DNA of 64,000 bases from Aquilaria yunnanensis (GCA_039654915.1 CM077594.1:12180001-12244000); one strand, 5' to 3'. Positions 34,980 to 47,014 are shown, counted from the stretch's first letter. Notes: generated by a model not told the origin, from the letters alone. A program made the numbers and translations.

Positions 34980-37426
34980 CTAAAGAATCTCGGCATCACG
35001 GGAGCCACCAGCTTCTGCGTTCTTATCCACCGTCTTCGGCGCCGGAAGAGGGAAGGGCAGTTTAAGGTGCTCGATTTTGGACCAAGACCACCGAGGCCCC
35101 TCGGGGATGTTTAGGGCCTCCAAAAAGGAGAGCTCCAGATCTGGGAACCTCTGCAGAACTTGATGCCGAGGAAGGCAGAAGCCATCTTGGAAACCGACCT
35201 TTGTCATTTCGTAGGCCTTCTCCTTCTCGACTGCTAGCTCATTACGTTCCTTCTCCAGATCAGCAACCTCCTTCTTCAGTGCCTTTGTCTTCTTCTTCTT
35301 CGGCTCCTTCTTCAAAGACTCGACCTTGGCCTGGAGCTCAGCCTTCTCAGCAAGCACCTTCGCCAGGAGAGCCTCAAACTCTGACTTCTCCTTTTGAAAA
35401 GCTTCGTTTGCCGAAGTTAGCTCCACTACTTTAGAACCAAGGTCAGAAATCTTCTGGGAGAAGTCCTTCAAAAGTTTTTCTTTTTCCTTCAATAACTCCT
35501 CCCGAACGGCAGCAACCTCCTTCTTCGCAGCCTGAGCCATCTCCGTGTTCTTGGAAACCAAGTCGGAACACATGGCCTTAGACTTTTCTATGCAGTCTAA
35601 GGCCGAGACACGGAACGCCGCTTGCCTCACAGCCCGAACCCTAAGGAAGCCAGTGAACCCCAGTAGCTGCAAAGAAGTAAGAGCAAAGTCAGTAAGGCAA
35701 AAAATAATAAGCCAAGTACTTAGAAGAAATGAAAAAAGGAGAAAAAAAAGGCGAGAAATATACCTGGGCAGTGTGCTCGGAAACTTTTGCAGCAAGGGAC
35801 TCATCGTCCCAGCACGCCTCGGAAATAGCCTTGAAGGAGGCCTCGGTGAGGATCCCCTTTGAAATTTGGTTGGCCATTTGCTGGCCGTCGCCGGAGTACA
35901 AGTTCATGTCCTCCATAAACGACCAGAAAGGCTCCGTCGGGATCTTCCCCTTCGGGATATAGGAATCCCGAAGGGCCCATTTCCGGGCGTGCTCAACCAT
36001 CCAGCCCGAAGATGGTACCTCCTCTGCACAGTAAAACAAGAAGCTTGTCAAGACAAATAAATCCTCAAAGTTCAAAAGATAAAGGCACCACAGCTTGTCT
36101 AAAAAAACGAACCTGGCGGCACCTCGGTGACATCATCGTCAGTGTCCCGGACCCCCTCGGCAGAAATTTCCTTGCCTTTTTCCTTCCGGCGCTCCTCGGC
36201 AGAAAGGACTTCCACCAAGGCATCCAGAAGGGCTACCGAGGAAATGGGACTCCAAGAAAGGATGTTAGCAATGACCTCGGGCGGCTGGGCAACACCAGCG
36301 TCAGGCTCTTCGCACACATCCTCGGGAATTTCCTACTGAGGAGGAGGCGCGTCTTTCTTCGCCCGTTTGGCCGAAGATGGCCCGGCCCAGACGCTTTCCG
36401 CCTTCGAGAGACGGCATTCTTTGTTTGCTCCCCCTTCTCGGCTTGACCAAGGAAAAGCGCCTTGTAGTAAGCAGCGGAGTCGTCGCCCATCTCTAAAACA
36501 TAAGGAAAACATCAGTGTGAGTCTAAGATGTGTCTATAACAAAAAAACTTGTGAGATAACTTACGCTCACAAAAGGTCTCGTAAGTAATCTCCTCCCGAA
36601 GGAGTTTTACCAGCCAGGAGTCTTTCCCTACGATAGCAGGAGCCGACATCTCGAGGTCTGTCTCGTGCTCCTTCATTACCCCTAGCTCCCAAAGGACCTC
36701 CTCGGTCATCAGCTTCCACATGATGGGAAAGGGGTTGAGGGAGCATGAAGGGACCTCGGAATCCCAGTCGGAGACTACTCGGATTCGTCTGTCGAAGTCC
36801 GCGAATCTAGGTGCCAACTCAGGAGTCAGCAGCATCCTCGGATCTACGACATGCATCTCCAATTTTCCCCGAGCCCACTTGGTCGGAACGTACGACTAGG
36901 CCTCCTCCATCCTCAGAAAGAAAATTTTTTCTTGCCACCCTCACCAGCTGTCCTTAGTAGCGAAGGTGAACATATACTTTTTGCTCCCTGATCCCCGAGG
37001 TAGCATAAAGTAAAAGCCACCATTCGGGACCGTGTAGAGCTTATAGTACTACATAAAAAGAATAAAATGGGGTTCTATTTTGAAGATGCCACACATGCAA
37101 AGGAAGGCATTAAAGTAGCAGTACGAGTTCAGTGGAAGTTTATTTACGGCAATGCCATGAAATTGGCAAAAGTCGCAAATCACCGTTGAAGGAGGGTACC
37201 GAAGTCCGGCCTTCAATTGGCCGTGAAAAACGGTAACCTCGTTGTCGTGGTTCATAAAACTGACCTCCTGAGGGCCAGGAAGTCTGGTGGTGACATAAGA
37301 AGGAAGAAAGAACTTTTTGGTCCATTTTTCCAATTTTTCTGAAGTCGTACAGCAAGTATGACTGAGAAAAGGTTGCCAGCTTTCTGGAATGGGGGAAATA
37401 GTCATAAGAGGAGTTGGCGAAGACAT
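34980..37426 (-). pseudogene. Element A antisense gene (aORF), four exons
   Basis: Exon 1 36565-37426, exon 2 36113-36492, exon 3 35764-36023, exon 4 34980-35666. Donors GTAAGT, GTTCGT and GTATAT, acceptors TTTTAG, GTGCAG and TTTGCAG. The start is MSSPTPLMTISPIPESW, longer than in the other copies. Exon 1 has two nonsense codons (TAG near 37048 and near 36897), and exon 2 has a one-base frameshift and a TAG (near 36333). Exon 4 is open: coiled coil, then FQDGFCLPRHQVLQRFPDLE and NIPEGPRWSWSK. Exon 3 is 260 nt, as in every copy. Confidence 0.85.
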
Positions 37427-37675
37427 TTTTGGAGAAGAAATGCTTCGGGGAGTAAAAAACTGACTTCGGGAAAGCTTTAAAAACCAAAGGACTCTGGAAA
37501 TCAAAACCCACCAAATGTTTTGCCGAAATCTGGGTTTGAAGTCGCCGTTGCGAAAGGTGGCCGGAAAAAACTCCGTTAACAGCACCACCGCAAAAAGAAG
37601 AAGAGAACGCAAAAACAGTTAAAAGGCAGGAGGGAAGCAAAAGCAGAAGCAAAAGGAAATTATGACGGAATGGCG

Positions 37676-37821
37676 TATATATAGGCCGAGGAGGGGCAGG
37701 CAAACCAGTGTCATAAGTACTCCGTGAAGGTGAAAAGTTGCCATAACTACTCTTTGGGCATAAAAAGGCGCGCCTGCTGTATTCAATGCAGTCCCCACCA
37801 ATAACAAGCTGCCACATGTCA
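37676..37821 (-). promoter_or_regulatory. Element A antisense-gene promoter
   Basis: TATATATA (37676-37683) about 250 bases before the ATG. The G-box position has CCACATGTCA (37812-37821), a C-to-T type change from CACGTG. Confidence 0.6.
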
Positions 37822-38072
37822 GCTGTCGCACCAAAAGAAGGACACGACTTCTGACACCCCTAAACCTTGGGCGCGCCGCTCCAGACTGACACGCCTGTTT
37901 ACGAGATGCGACGTTGCGCAGACCTACAAAAGGAGAGAAGTGGGTTATCTCGAAGACACCAAAAGACAGGCTATGGGTGAACAGCTGAACAGCCTACGTC
38001 TTTGGACAAAAGGTCCATCTTCGGCACAGGTATTACGCCCAAGGCCCTGAAGGACGCTCTCCGAAAGCTGAC

Positions 38073-38113
38073 AAGCCGAAGTTTCCACTTCGGCTTTCTA
38101 GAGGGGGGGCCTG
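38073..38113 (+). other. Element A stem-loop and polypurine tract
   Basis: AAGCCGAAGT (38073-38082) and ACTTCGGCTT (38087-38096) are a perfect 10-bp stem with loop TTCC. GAGGGGGGG (38101-38109) follows and then CCTG before the LTR. Confidence 0.85.
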
Positions 38114-38871
38114 TGATAACCGAAGGGCTTTCGCCTTTCTCACTACATACTTCCTGCCAGTAGCGTGGTCGGGAAACCTAGCGTCACCCGAAGGAGGCGC
38201 TAACACTGACCTCGGAAGGAGCGAAGTCAAACGCCTCGAACTCAGGACTTCGGCTAGTATGTCAGGAATTTCAAAGATGTTGCTGGCTCCCTCAGGGGAC
38301 CAAACGGATCGCCTTCGGGAATAAGGAACCAGTTATTGCACCCCCAAGCCAGAGAACTTCCGAACTACGGGCATGATTCCCAAAGAAAGGTACCCGTACC
38401 AAAGGACGACCTCACCCAAAGGCGGTCTGACACGCCGATGCCATCCGAGTCTTGTCACAACCTATCTCGGACCAAGATTCAAGGAGCCTACAAACGGCTA
38501 CTTGTCCCTTACGCCCGAAAGTACAGAGAGCATCCGACCGAACACGTGTCGTGATCTGAACGGGCTAGGCACTCCTATAAATACCAGGAAACAAGCCCTG
38601 GCAAGGGATCAGACCCTCTCTCCTTGAGGAAAATAAAAACAGGCAAGGCCACTTAACCCCTTAGTGCTCCTCTTCCTCCATCTTCCTTCAGGACACTAAC
38701 TTGGGCATCGGAGGCTCCTCCCTGGAAAAACATCCCGGGGACCTCCTAACCCTATTCTCTTTAGCATTTCAGGCACACTCCCCTGGGAAATCTGTGCTCC
38801 AGGCGTTCTCCCTTTCAAGAAGTCCCTCCCGAAGTCATAATGTTACTCAACGAAGATGCCGCGGGGCATCA
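38114..38871 (+). repeat. Element A 3' LTR (758 bp)
   Basis: TGATAACCGAAGGGC to GGGGCATCA. CGAACACGTGTCG near 38540 and a TATAAATA box near 38576. The gag-type ATG is at 38840. To the right the sequence changes abruptly to pararetroviral DNA. Confidence 0.9.
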
Positions 38872-39166
38872 AGGGATTGAAGCCGATAGTTTACAACAAT
38901 TAGGATTGAAGATGAATGATGACTTAAATAGAGGATTTACCAAGTGGCAATTCTTAAGTCTTCGTTTGCCTTCAAGCTTTATAATTATAAACTTGAAGGA
39001 ATATAAATTCTGAGAGGATCCACAGTATGTCAACCCAGAATTAGAGAAGTTGAAAGATTAAGAACTCTGTTTCATCCTTTTACCAGAAAAGTTTAGAGAG
39101 AAAGAGAGAGTAGACATTCCAAGGAAAGGATGATTATATTTTGAAGGATGATTTCAAACGAATACC
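38872..39166 (-). other. Pararetroviral leader, cut by element A
   Basis: Non-coding sequence downstream of the viral TATA box on the minus strand, with a CT-rich start (CTCTCTCTTTCTCTC near 39100-39115). I saw no convincing tRNA-Met primer site in the part that remains. Confidence 0.5.
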
Positions 39167-39169
39167 AGG

Positions 39170-39235
39170 TCTCCTTATATAGGTGGAGGCCTAAGGAAGC
39201 AAACAAACAATATGGCACAAGCCCTTACGTCATAC
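39170..39235 (-). promoter_or_regulatory. Pararetroviral promoter (as-1-like plus TATA)
   Basis: Minus strand has TGACGTAAGGG (near 39220-39230) followed about 40 bases later by CTATATAAGGAG (near 39172-39183). The pair resembles the as-1 element and TATA box of caulimovirid full-length-RNA promoters and sits after RNase H, as expected. Confidence 0.65.
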
Positions 39236-40540
39236 AGAACACTAACAAACCTATTAACAAGAAGTGATAAGCCACTTATTCGAGGACTACTTTTTAAAAA
39301 GTAAATTATTACAGACACACAGTAGCACACCATTATACTTTGTCAGGAGATAGGGACTGGCATGATAAGGACATTTAAGCTACCAGGAAACTTTAAAGGC
39401 ATTACGTGGAATTTCCTAAGTAAAGATTAACATGATAATCTTCTGAATTATAACTTAAGATATCAGACTTTTGACATTCCTGCCAAAAATATAGATCATC
39501 AATACGGAGATCTTCAAGAAGAACATTGAGCTCTTTTCAGTATGAACAGATAAATCCACAGTTGCAATCCGACATGATATACTCACTATAATGTTGGGTC
39601 AATGGTGGGTCCTCTAGAATTGTCTCTGGTGAATATGGAGATGGAGTGGGACAGGATATGAGATTAAGGGTTCTTTGTGCCTTTTCTGCACTTTCTCTAT
39701 ATTCTCAAGCTTTTATAAGTCATTTGCAGGTCTTCAAAGTGTTGAAGAGCTTAAAAAATCATCTAATGACAATCAATAGGATAAGATGGCCATTCTAGAG
39801 TATCATGTGGCCATACCTTCATGGAGAAGATTGTATGATTGTAGTGGTGTACTTTTCTTAAAAATGCTCGAAAATCAACAGGTAATTGCCATGACACCCG
39901 AGCTAGATTAAATTCTAGGTTTTTATAGTTGTGGTAAATAGAGAAAGGTAAAAAGATTAAACCGGTAAAGGTTTTAGAAAAGGTAATAAAGTGATGGAAA
40001 AAATAAATAACATAAGCAACTCCATAAAACTGGGAAGATTTTAAAGATGAGATATTATTTAGCTAGTAACTAATATGGGATAAAGGGATAGCAGGGTTAA
40101 GGTCTTTGAAGGCCTGGTTGAGATTATCAATCCATTTACAGACAGGGTTGAACTAGGAAATGAAGGAAAAAAGGTTTGAGGATTGGAAGTTAGAGTGGAA
40201 ATTTCAGGAAAAGGTAAGGAGCTGGTAGAGCTGTGGAATATTGAAAATTATTCCTATAGTATGTATAGAATAGAGCTAGCACAAGAAACATAAGGCTAGA
40301 GGGGGAAAATAAAAAACATCAGGGATGGAAAAGAGATGGGCAAATGGATATTTCGGTGAATCCCAACAGGTTTGATAGGGCAATCATCAAAACCATACAT
40401 CTTAATGAGAGAAATATGATAATGGAAAACTTAGTGACGTTGGGTAAATGTGAACGGTTGATGTTCATATCGCTTAACATCATAAGGCAAAATTTTTTAT
40501 TTATTGAAGACTAGGGGATAAGATGAGGAGAAGGAAGCCA
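39236..40540. other. Pararetroviral 3' region, no readable gene
   Basis: AT-rich stretch between the RNase H remnant and the promoter. I see no open frame or known motif; small structural similarities cannot be judged by eye. Confidence 0.4.
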
Positions 40541-40544
40541 TTAG

Positions 40545-41000
40545 TGTTTTGGCTTTAGAGGTTTAAGGAAAGACTTTGGTGGTCTGCAAGGGTGCTGTTG
40601 GTACCCTTTATATGCTTGACATTGAAGTTGAATTGGACAAACCACTATTGCCAACAGAGTAACAAAGCATTGGGTAGCTGCTTCTATTTGAAGTTCATCA
40701 TCCATGGAAATGTTGACCTGCCCATCTTGACAAGGAAATAATGACCAATGATATGAAATTGGAATTTCTTAATTCCTCTTTTGACGACCAGGATTTCTTT
40801 GTATGTGGAGTGGTAGTGCTTTTCTAACTGTTTGAATTCACCACTGTTTTAGCCTCATACATATCTAATTTCATTAAGTTCTTTTAGGAGGACCATTCCC
40901 CAGTACTCATTAGATACATCAATCTGGAGTATTCTTTTTCCTTTGTTGGGAATCTTGAGAGGTGGCAAAGCTTGAACCACTTATTTAAATATGATTATTG
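40545..41000 (-). pseudogene. Pararetroviral RNase H remnant
   Basis: Short readable pieces on the minus strand match caulimovirid RNase H: an IDVSNEYWG-like segment with the first catalytic Asp, then HYHSTYKEILVVKRGIKKFQ, then FNVKHIKG with a following Asp. Stops and frame changes lie between them. No integrase follows. Confidence 0.7.
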
Positions 41001-41037
41001 CCTTTCCTTGCCAGAATGACTAGGGTAGTGCATCATT

Positions 41038-41699
41038 TCATAAAAACACATGTAAAGGATGAAGTATGCTTGCTAGATTGGGGATGAACTCCTGGACATA
41101 GTTGATAAGATCAAGGATTTTTTGTACTTGCTTCCGGTTGAGGTTATCTTCTAGAAAATCCTTAATTATGGTGGCAATGTGTGGCGGAGGATGGTATTTA
41201 CTATCTGTAATCCGCACACCAAGGAAATTATTGGAGGTTTGACCAACTTGCATTTTCTTTCTAAGAGCATTATTCCATTGTCTTTGACAATTTGGGCAAA
41301 CAGATTTAACAGTTTTAAATGAGAACCTATACAAGGGGAAAATAAAAGAATATGATCAATATATATAAGAGCCGATGGTAAGATTGGCTCAAAGATCTGG
41401 ATCATGGCTTTTTGGAATAATGACGGGGCTATCTTCAGGTTCAATGGCAATACCATCCACTGATAATGGAAATCAGGCATACAGAAAGCAGTTTTGTACT
41501 TATCCGGGGGCTTTATTGATAATTGCCAAAATCTTGACTTCAAATCAAACTTTAAAAAAATCTTGGCATTAGACAGGTTGGCAAAAAAAGTGTTCTTGCA
41601 TAGTAAATGAAACTTGACATCAGCAAGGAACTCATTTAAAGGCTTGTAGTCAATGACAAGCTTAGGCTTCTTTCTAATTTGCTCTGAATACTTATTCAC
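41038..41699 (-). pseudogene. Pararetroviral reverse transcriptase
   Basis: Two overlapping frames (41166-41699 and 41038-41334) carry RT blocks: VIDYKPLNEF, FDLKSRFWQL, a weak finger-palm region, and YIDHILLFS in place of the catalytic Y-x-D-D, so the second Asp is lost (His). The frame shifts near 41200-41330. The type of RT and absence of integrase point to Caulimoviridae. Confidence 0.8.
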
Positions 41700-41939
41700 A
41701 TAAACGGCCTAACAAGCATAAGAGAAAGTTGTGGCCTCGATAAGTTCTTGGGCCTTCAAGTCTTGAAGTTCTTGGATTACCATTTTCTTTTCTTCTAGAG
41801 TCATGTCCAAATGAGTAGTTTTATTAGGATTGACATCCTCATTCTTTGTAAAAGGAAATTCAATGAAGAACTTTGAATTTTTCCATGGCGGGAGAGAATG
41901 TTTCTGTTCAAACTCCGCATAAGACTCAGGACTAGACTA

Positions 41940-42420
41940 TTCAATGATCATTTTCATGACTGAACCATAAACTGGGTCACTTTCAGTTTGAAGCTGAGCT
42001 ACTGAGAGAGTTTCTCCTTCACTTGAGTAGAGTCGTGAAGTTGTAGTCCATGGAAGGAAATACTTATGAAATTTAAGACCTTTGTCAGTCCATTGCTATA
42101 CTAACAACTGCTTGATTATATCAAAATCAAGGATCATATCTTTGCCATGGTCATAACCATATACTGAAGTAACTATGTACTTTTTTGGAAAGAAATAGAT
42201 CCAAATTGGCTTACTGATTTTTGAGACATAAAAGACACCATTTGTTGCCTTGAATCATTCATTGCAAGATAGCCACATCTTGTCTAGGAGGAGTAATGGA
42301 TTAATGATGGTATTGGTGGCTCCAGTGTCGAATAATGCAACAACCAAGATAGGTTTTGCATATTTATCCATCAAAATTTTGATATTTACTTGTGGGATGA
42401 TCTAGATAGAAAAAAAAAAA
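41940..42420 (-). pseudogene. Pararetroviral aspartic protease
   Basis: Minus-strand frame with FDTGA (42317-42332) about 30 residues after its start, followed by a few stop codons up to about 41940. The position between coat protein and RT fits a caulimovirid polyprotein. A poly(A) run at 42411-42424 disturbs the start. Confidence 0.65.
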
Positions 42421-42539
42421 AAGGATTTATGGGAGCAATCTGGATAGTGAAGACTGAAGCAAGGTCTGAATCTTCTTCCGAATTTGAGGAATATGCTTCT
42501 ATGGCGAACAATGCATATGTCTCTTCATCTGTTTCAAAA

Positions 42540-43508
42540 AATGGAGATGCCATATCATCTTAGGAAAGATTACCACTTGTGACTTGGGATATGGTGTAAG
42601 CCATGTTTGATTTTGACTTAGAGTTCTTTTTAGGACAGTTTTTGGTGAAATGTCCTTGTTGTTGATAGATAAAACACCACTTGAATTTTCCAGTGTTGTG
42701 CTTATACCAAAAAAATCTTTTTTGTTTTTTCCTAAATCTTTTTTGTTTATCTGGCGATGAATAGATCTTTATCCTATGATGATTCTTCCTAGAAGTACAG
42801 TTAAAAGTAGTCTTGTCATTGCACTTAATAGATAAATCTGGTCGTTCGCATACCTTGTCAAACAATCCTTGTGATTGATTGAACTTTTTTAAAAAAGTGA
42901 GTATTACACAACTTTTGTAAGGCTTCCATGAGGGTCTGATGAAGTCCCCCAAATGTTAAGTCATTCATGGTCTTTCCACTTTGATAGATAATCTTGAGAG
43001 TCTTTTGGCCGATAGCTTTTGGAACTAAGTTGAGATAGGCCTGCTTGAGATTATTGTCACTCTCATATCCAGTAGAGATGAGATAATACCGCTTGATCAT
43101 TCTTTCAAAATGCTTTTCAAGATCTTTCTTGTTATATGAACAATATCTCATTTTGAGGAATTCTTCTTTGGCAACATCTATCAAGGATGATTGGTCTCCA
43201 ACAAATTCATTATAGAGTTGGAGGATAAAAATATCTGCTGTCGACAAGTGCAAATGTTGAGCTTGCCGTTATTTTCCTAGGCGTAAGTACCATTGCTTCA
43301 TGGTACCAGTCATCCTAGCAATAAAGGCAGCAATAACCTTTGCATTAGTGACACCATCCTTTTGTAGTTGAGCCAAACACCAAGCATGCAGATCAAGAAA
43401 TTTGTCATGCCATTGGCTTGGAGGTATTCCATCTATTGAAAGTATAATGGGGACAAATGAAGAACTCCATGATTGACCAATATTAACAAAAAGAATATCT
43501 TCTTCCAT
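42540..43508 (-). pseudogene. Pararetroviral coat protein with zinc knuckle
   Basis: Frames 43269-43508, 42858-43253 and 42560-42952 follow one another with a stop at 43266-43268 and a shift near 42890. The middle piece has the caulimovirid coat-protein core pattern (EEFLKMRYCSYNKKDLEKHF). The basic C-terminal piece has a CCHC-type knuckle near 42625-42675 whose second cysteine is Tyr (CFIYQQQGHFTKNC). It would have bound viral DNA or RNA; it is now broken. Confidence 0.75.
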
Positions 43509-44190
43509 AGCTACATAGGGCTATGGCTATGGAGGAGGTGCTGGACCCAGAGAAGGCTGAGATTGAGGGGCCTGTTGAGGAGGAAGTTGAGGAGCCTAAG
43601 TAGTTTGTGGAATAGGGCCTGAACAGGCTTAAAAAATTCCAGACTCAGCTGGTTGGGCTTGCTAAGTATGATGGCTTGAAGCACCTTGGGCCATGTAATG
43701 GCTTGAAGCACCTTGGGCCATGTATACTTGCAAATTTGAAGAAAATGATGAAGATAAAGAATCATTATCAACGTCTTCATCTTAAGACGAGCTAGAAGAG
43801 AGATCTTGGATTGCGGCATAGGCACCAGGCTGAGATTGAGCTCCTTGGAGTTTGTGGTCTAACAAAGCAATAATTGGGTTAGACTAAATGGCTAAGACCT
43901 TAAGACCTCATGTGCTGGCTCTTGGATTCTTATTGATGGACTAGAATTCCTGGGCTTTGGTTATTCCTATAGTATTTGGCCTTTCTATTTTTGGTCCTAA
44001 ATAGAACTAGGCCTGCTTGGCTCTTTATATACAAGCTCTGGCTTGGCCTTGGACTGCAGTCTAAAAGATTGAGGCGTGATAAATATATTGTCCACTGGAT
44101 AAGTGGGTGCACCCAATGTCTGAATAGGATGTGAATATATTGGACTCAATGATGGCAGGAAAGGATTAGTGGTCCCTCATCTTTGTACAT
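43509..44190 (-). pseudogene. Pararetroviral proline-rich linker region
   Basis: Low-complexity Pro/Gln/Ser-rich frames upstream of the coat protein, open for about 58 codons at 44010-44185 on the minus strand. It contains a 24-bp direct repeat (TGGCTTGAAGCACCTTGGGCCATG) at about 43669-43692 and 43697-43720. Assignment rests on position only. Confidence 0.45.
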
Positions 44191-46438
44191 TTTCCCAAAT
44201 GAATCCCTAGTGCTTTTGTTTAGGCATATATATGCACCCATGCAAAAAATCATATGTACAATGTCATAAAATCATTTGCACAGGAAAATACTATACAGGA
44301 AATTTTCTGAAATTAATGCAAGAACAATTTTATTCAAGTATCAAAGTATAACATGTATCGATACATAAATGCAATCATATTAACAATTAGTCACATAAGC
44401 ACAAAAGAATAAACATTTTATTCAAATAATGCAAAAGACATTGTTATTCATATGTAAAAGTTTATTTTCTTTCATATCTATATCTTTTACATTTTTACAT
44501 ATGTATAAAATATTTTGTACATATCCATCACTTGTTTTATAAATCAAGTTTTATACATATCTATTATCTCATATGTACATATCTCTATTTTTAGCAAGAG
44601 GTGAGATTTGAAGCATTCACACTTCTTTTTATATAGGAGGTTGAACACACAGACATATGTGCCATCTTATTTGTACATATGCTACTCATTATTTGTATAG
44701 ATTCTTCACTCTCTTTGTACATTGAGTTTGTATATTTGGTATCTGATTTATACATATCTCTGATTTTATAGGAACAAGGGATTTGATGTGTCCACCATGT
44801 TTTATACTATGAAGCGTAATATTAGAATACAAATATGTATAAACATAAGGAGTATGGTGCACATTAGACTTACCCATGTAGAAGTAGTGAAGAATGGGTA
44901 TGTTGTTTTTTGTTAATATTTTTGTGTTTAAATTAGGAAATTTTTTTTTTGTTTAATGTTTGATTACTTAGCTAAAATTCTATCACTAGATGATACTTAG
45001 CATAACAATAGTTTCAAGTATGTTATATACTGAAAAGTAGGAATATTAAAAAAAAGGAAATCAAATAGATGTGGAACATATAGCATAGGTATATTTAGTT
45101 TTGAAGGAACATAATGGTATAAGTTTGGGTAATATATCTTTTATTGGTCTTATGAGGTTATTTATAGCATTTGTGAATATGGCTGGTCACAATTGTGCAT
45201 GCCTGCATGGTGTAATGTTCCTTAAGGTACAAACCCTAAATTACTAAGGTAATTAAGATTATTTTGGCAATTATAATGTTTGAATATTAATTGCAAGTTA
45301 AAATTTGGTTTTGGTGGGTATAGTAGTTTAGAAATGGTAAATTAGTCATTTAGACAAAATTAGGTAAAGAGAGGTATTTTGATAATTTCTAAATTATTGT
45401 GTTTTTATTTGATGGAGGAATAGAGGGAAAGTGGTATCACGGTTTCCTTTAGTTCCAATTCCATCCTTAAGAAAAGTAAAATTACCAAAATGTCCTTAAG
45501 TGGTTAAAGTGTGACCCTTAAAGATCTTGGACTAGATTGCACATTTTCAAAAGTAGTGGACTATATGTGTAATTGAAAATGAGTCCGGGATAGGGCGGCC
45601 TTGGGCTTGAGCTTGAGCTTAATGCTTGTCTTGGGCTTGAGCTTTTGTTTTTGAGATATTGTTGGGCCAAAATATAAGAAATTAACCAAACCAATTTAAC
45701 ATGTTTTGCGTTTAATCAGTCTACTGTTGCAAATCTGGCTCACTTCATTTTTCCATTTCTGCCCCTGGTTTGACTTCCCTTCTACATGGTCTTACCTGGT
45801 TTGGGAATTAAGCCTTTCCCACGTGCATCTCCTCCCTCCCCTTTCCCCACTACGAAGTTGAGACACATCCAAGTTCCAATGGCAGCTGCTGTGCCTTTTC
45901 CGGTCATCGTGCAACCGTGAAGTGTCCCTTGCTTCCGTCGGCCAGGCTCTTCCTTACCAGCTATATTCACCAGTTACAATACGCACACTAATCTCTTACG
46001 ATTCATCACCCGTGCCCCGTATTTCCTAGCGGCAGTTGTTCATTCCACCGCTGCCGATTACGAGAGGGGTTCGTTTTTCCGTTGTTGGACTTCACCGGCC
46101 TGGTTCCTTCCCTATCAGCTCCCTGGTATCGTTTTTTGAAGCTCGTTCTGCAGCTCCGCCATTTAACGTAATGTGCTTTATCGAAGCACCTGGATGCTGG
46201 GCCCAGGAACACTTCCCTTCCACCACACCGGATTTATGATGCCTTAAGAGAGTGAGGGCAGATTACCTCAAAATCGCGGACGGAGAACACTCATCTGATT
46301 CATCATGTTTGACTCGACGAGTAAAAAGAAGCAGCCAGTTTCTTTGTGGTAAAACTTGTAATAAATGGCAATTTTATGCCCAAACAGTTGGCAGTCTATA
46401 TTTGAAGTGCACCGGGGGAAAAACGTGTTAAACCAAAG
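44191..46438. other. AT-rich intergenic DNA
   Basis: No gene recognised. 44575-44640 and 44752-44815 are two diverged copies of a TACATATCTCT...TTTTATA segment. 45600-45645 has CTTGGGCTTGAGCTT microrepeats. 45700-46260 is less AT-rich and has small unassigned open frames on both strands. Confidence 0.5.
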
Positions 46439-46448
46439 GTTAAAAAAC

Positions 46449-47014
46449 GAGTAAATTGCGTAAATAGTCCCTAATCTTTAATTATTAGTTCATTTTAGTC
46501 CCTAACCTATTGAATATTTTATTTTCATCCTTAACCTACTAAAATTATTTGGTTTTGGTCCCTCACTAGATAAAATTCATTAATTCAGAATAACTGTTTG
46601 ATATAAACCTTTAAAATTTTAATTTAAATATTTAGTAACTGTATTTCAGTAAATTTAAGTAGTTTAATATTTTTTTTATAGCAAATAAATAATTTTTTAT
46701 TTCTGAATAAAATAAGTTCAATTAAAAAAAATATGATTTGAATTTTCTATTAAATATAAATTTTATTATATAGATTAAATTTATTGTATGACAGTTACTG
46801 AATAGTTTAAATTATGATTTAAAAATTTTTATTAGATAAATATTTTAAGTTAACATATTTCATTCAGTAGGGACCAAAGTGAAATATTTTTAATAGATTT
46901 AGGACTAAAATGAAACTTTTTAACAGATTTAGGACTAAAATAGAACATTTATTAGATTAGGGACTAAAACAAAAATGATAGTTAAAGGTTAGGGATCATT
47001 TATACAATTTACTT
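46449..47014. mobile_element. Mutator-like MITE with 9-bp target duplication
   Basis: 566 bp flanked by TTAAAAAAC (46440-46448 and 47015-47023). The ends are inverted repeats: left GAGTAAATTGCGTAAATAG..., right (complement) AAGTAAATTGTATAAATGA..., and the similarity continues for about 100 bases through TCCCTAA(T/C)CTTTAA and repeated TTTTAGTCC. The interior is AT-rich and non-coding. Long TIRs plus a 9-bp duplication fit a non-autonomous MULE. Confidence 0.7.

Larger units (their letters stand above)
1..38871 (+). mobile_element. Element A: Tat-type Ty3/gypsy retrotransposon, 5' end outside window, interrupted by B
   Basis: Outermost element of the nest. Its own sequence is 1-3136 (RT to integrase and the start of the 3' non-coding stretch) plus 34664-38871 (repeat unit, antisense gene, polypurine tract, 3' LTR). 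The two parts flank element B, whose target duplication is GCTTC at 3132-3136 and GGTTC at 34659-34663 (one mismatch). After B the sequence resumes exactly where expected, between the integrase stop and the poly(A) end of the antisense gene. The 3' LTR ends at 38871, and the next bases AGGGA would be the right-hand target duplication. The left copy is outside the window. LTR and polypurine tract resemble those of element D, so A and D are one family. Confidence 0.9.
38872..44190 (-). mobile_element. Endogenous pararetrovirus (Caulimoviridae-like), decayed
   Basis: Minus-strand order is Pro-rich linker, coat protein with zinc knuckle, aspartic protease, reverse transcriptase, RNase H, then a promoter and leader with no integrase, which is the plan of plant pararetroviruses and not of gypsy elements. 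Frames are broken by many stops and shifts. The leader ends where element A was inserted (38871/38872), so the viral copy predates A. The movement-protein part is not recognisable up to 44230. The genus is not determined. Confidence 0.8.

Noticed and set aside
38872..44190. Reading the pararetroviral block as another gypsy element
   Set aside because: No integrase after RNase H, no LTR, coat-protein-type core and a caulimovirid-like promoter.
45780..46240. Small open frames in the less AT-rich patch as a host gene
   Set aside because: Overlapping on both strands, under 70 codons, no motif or splice context.
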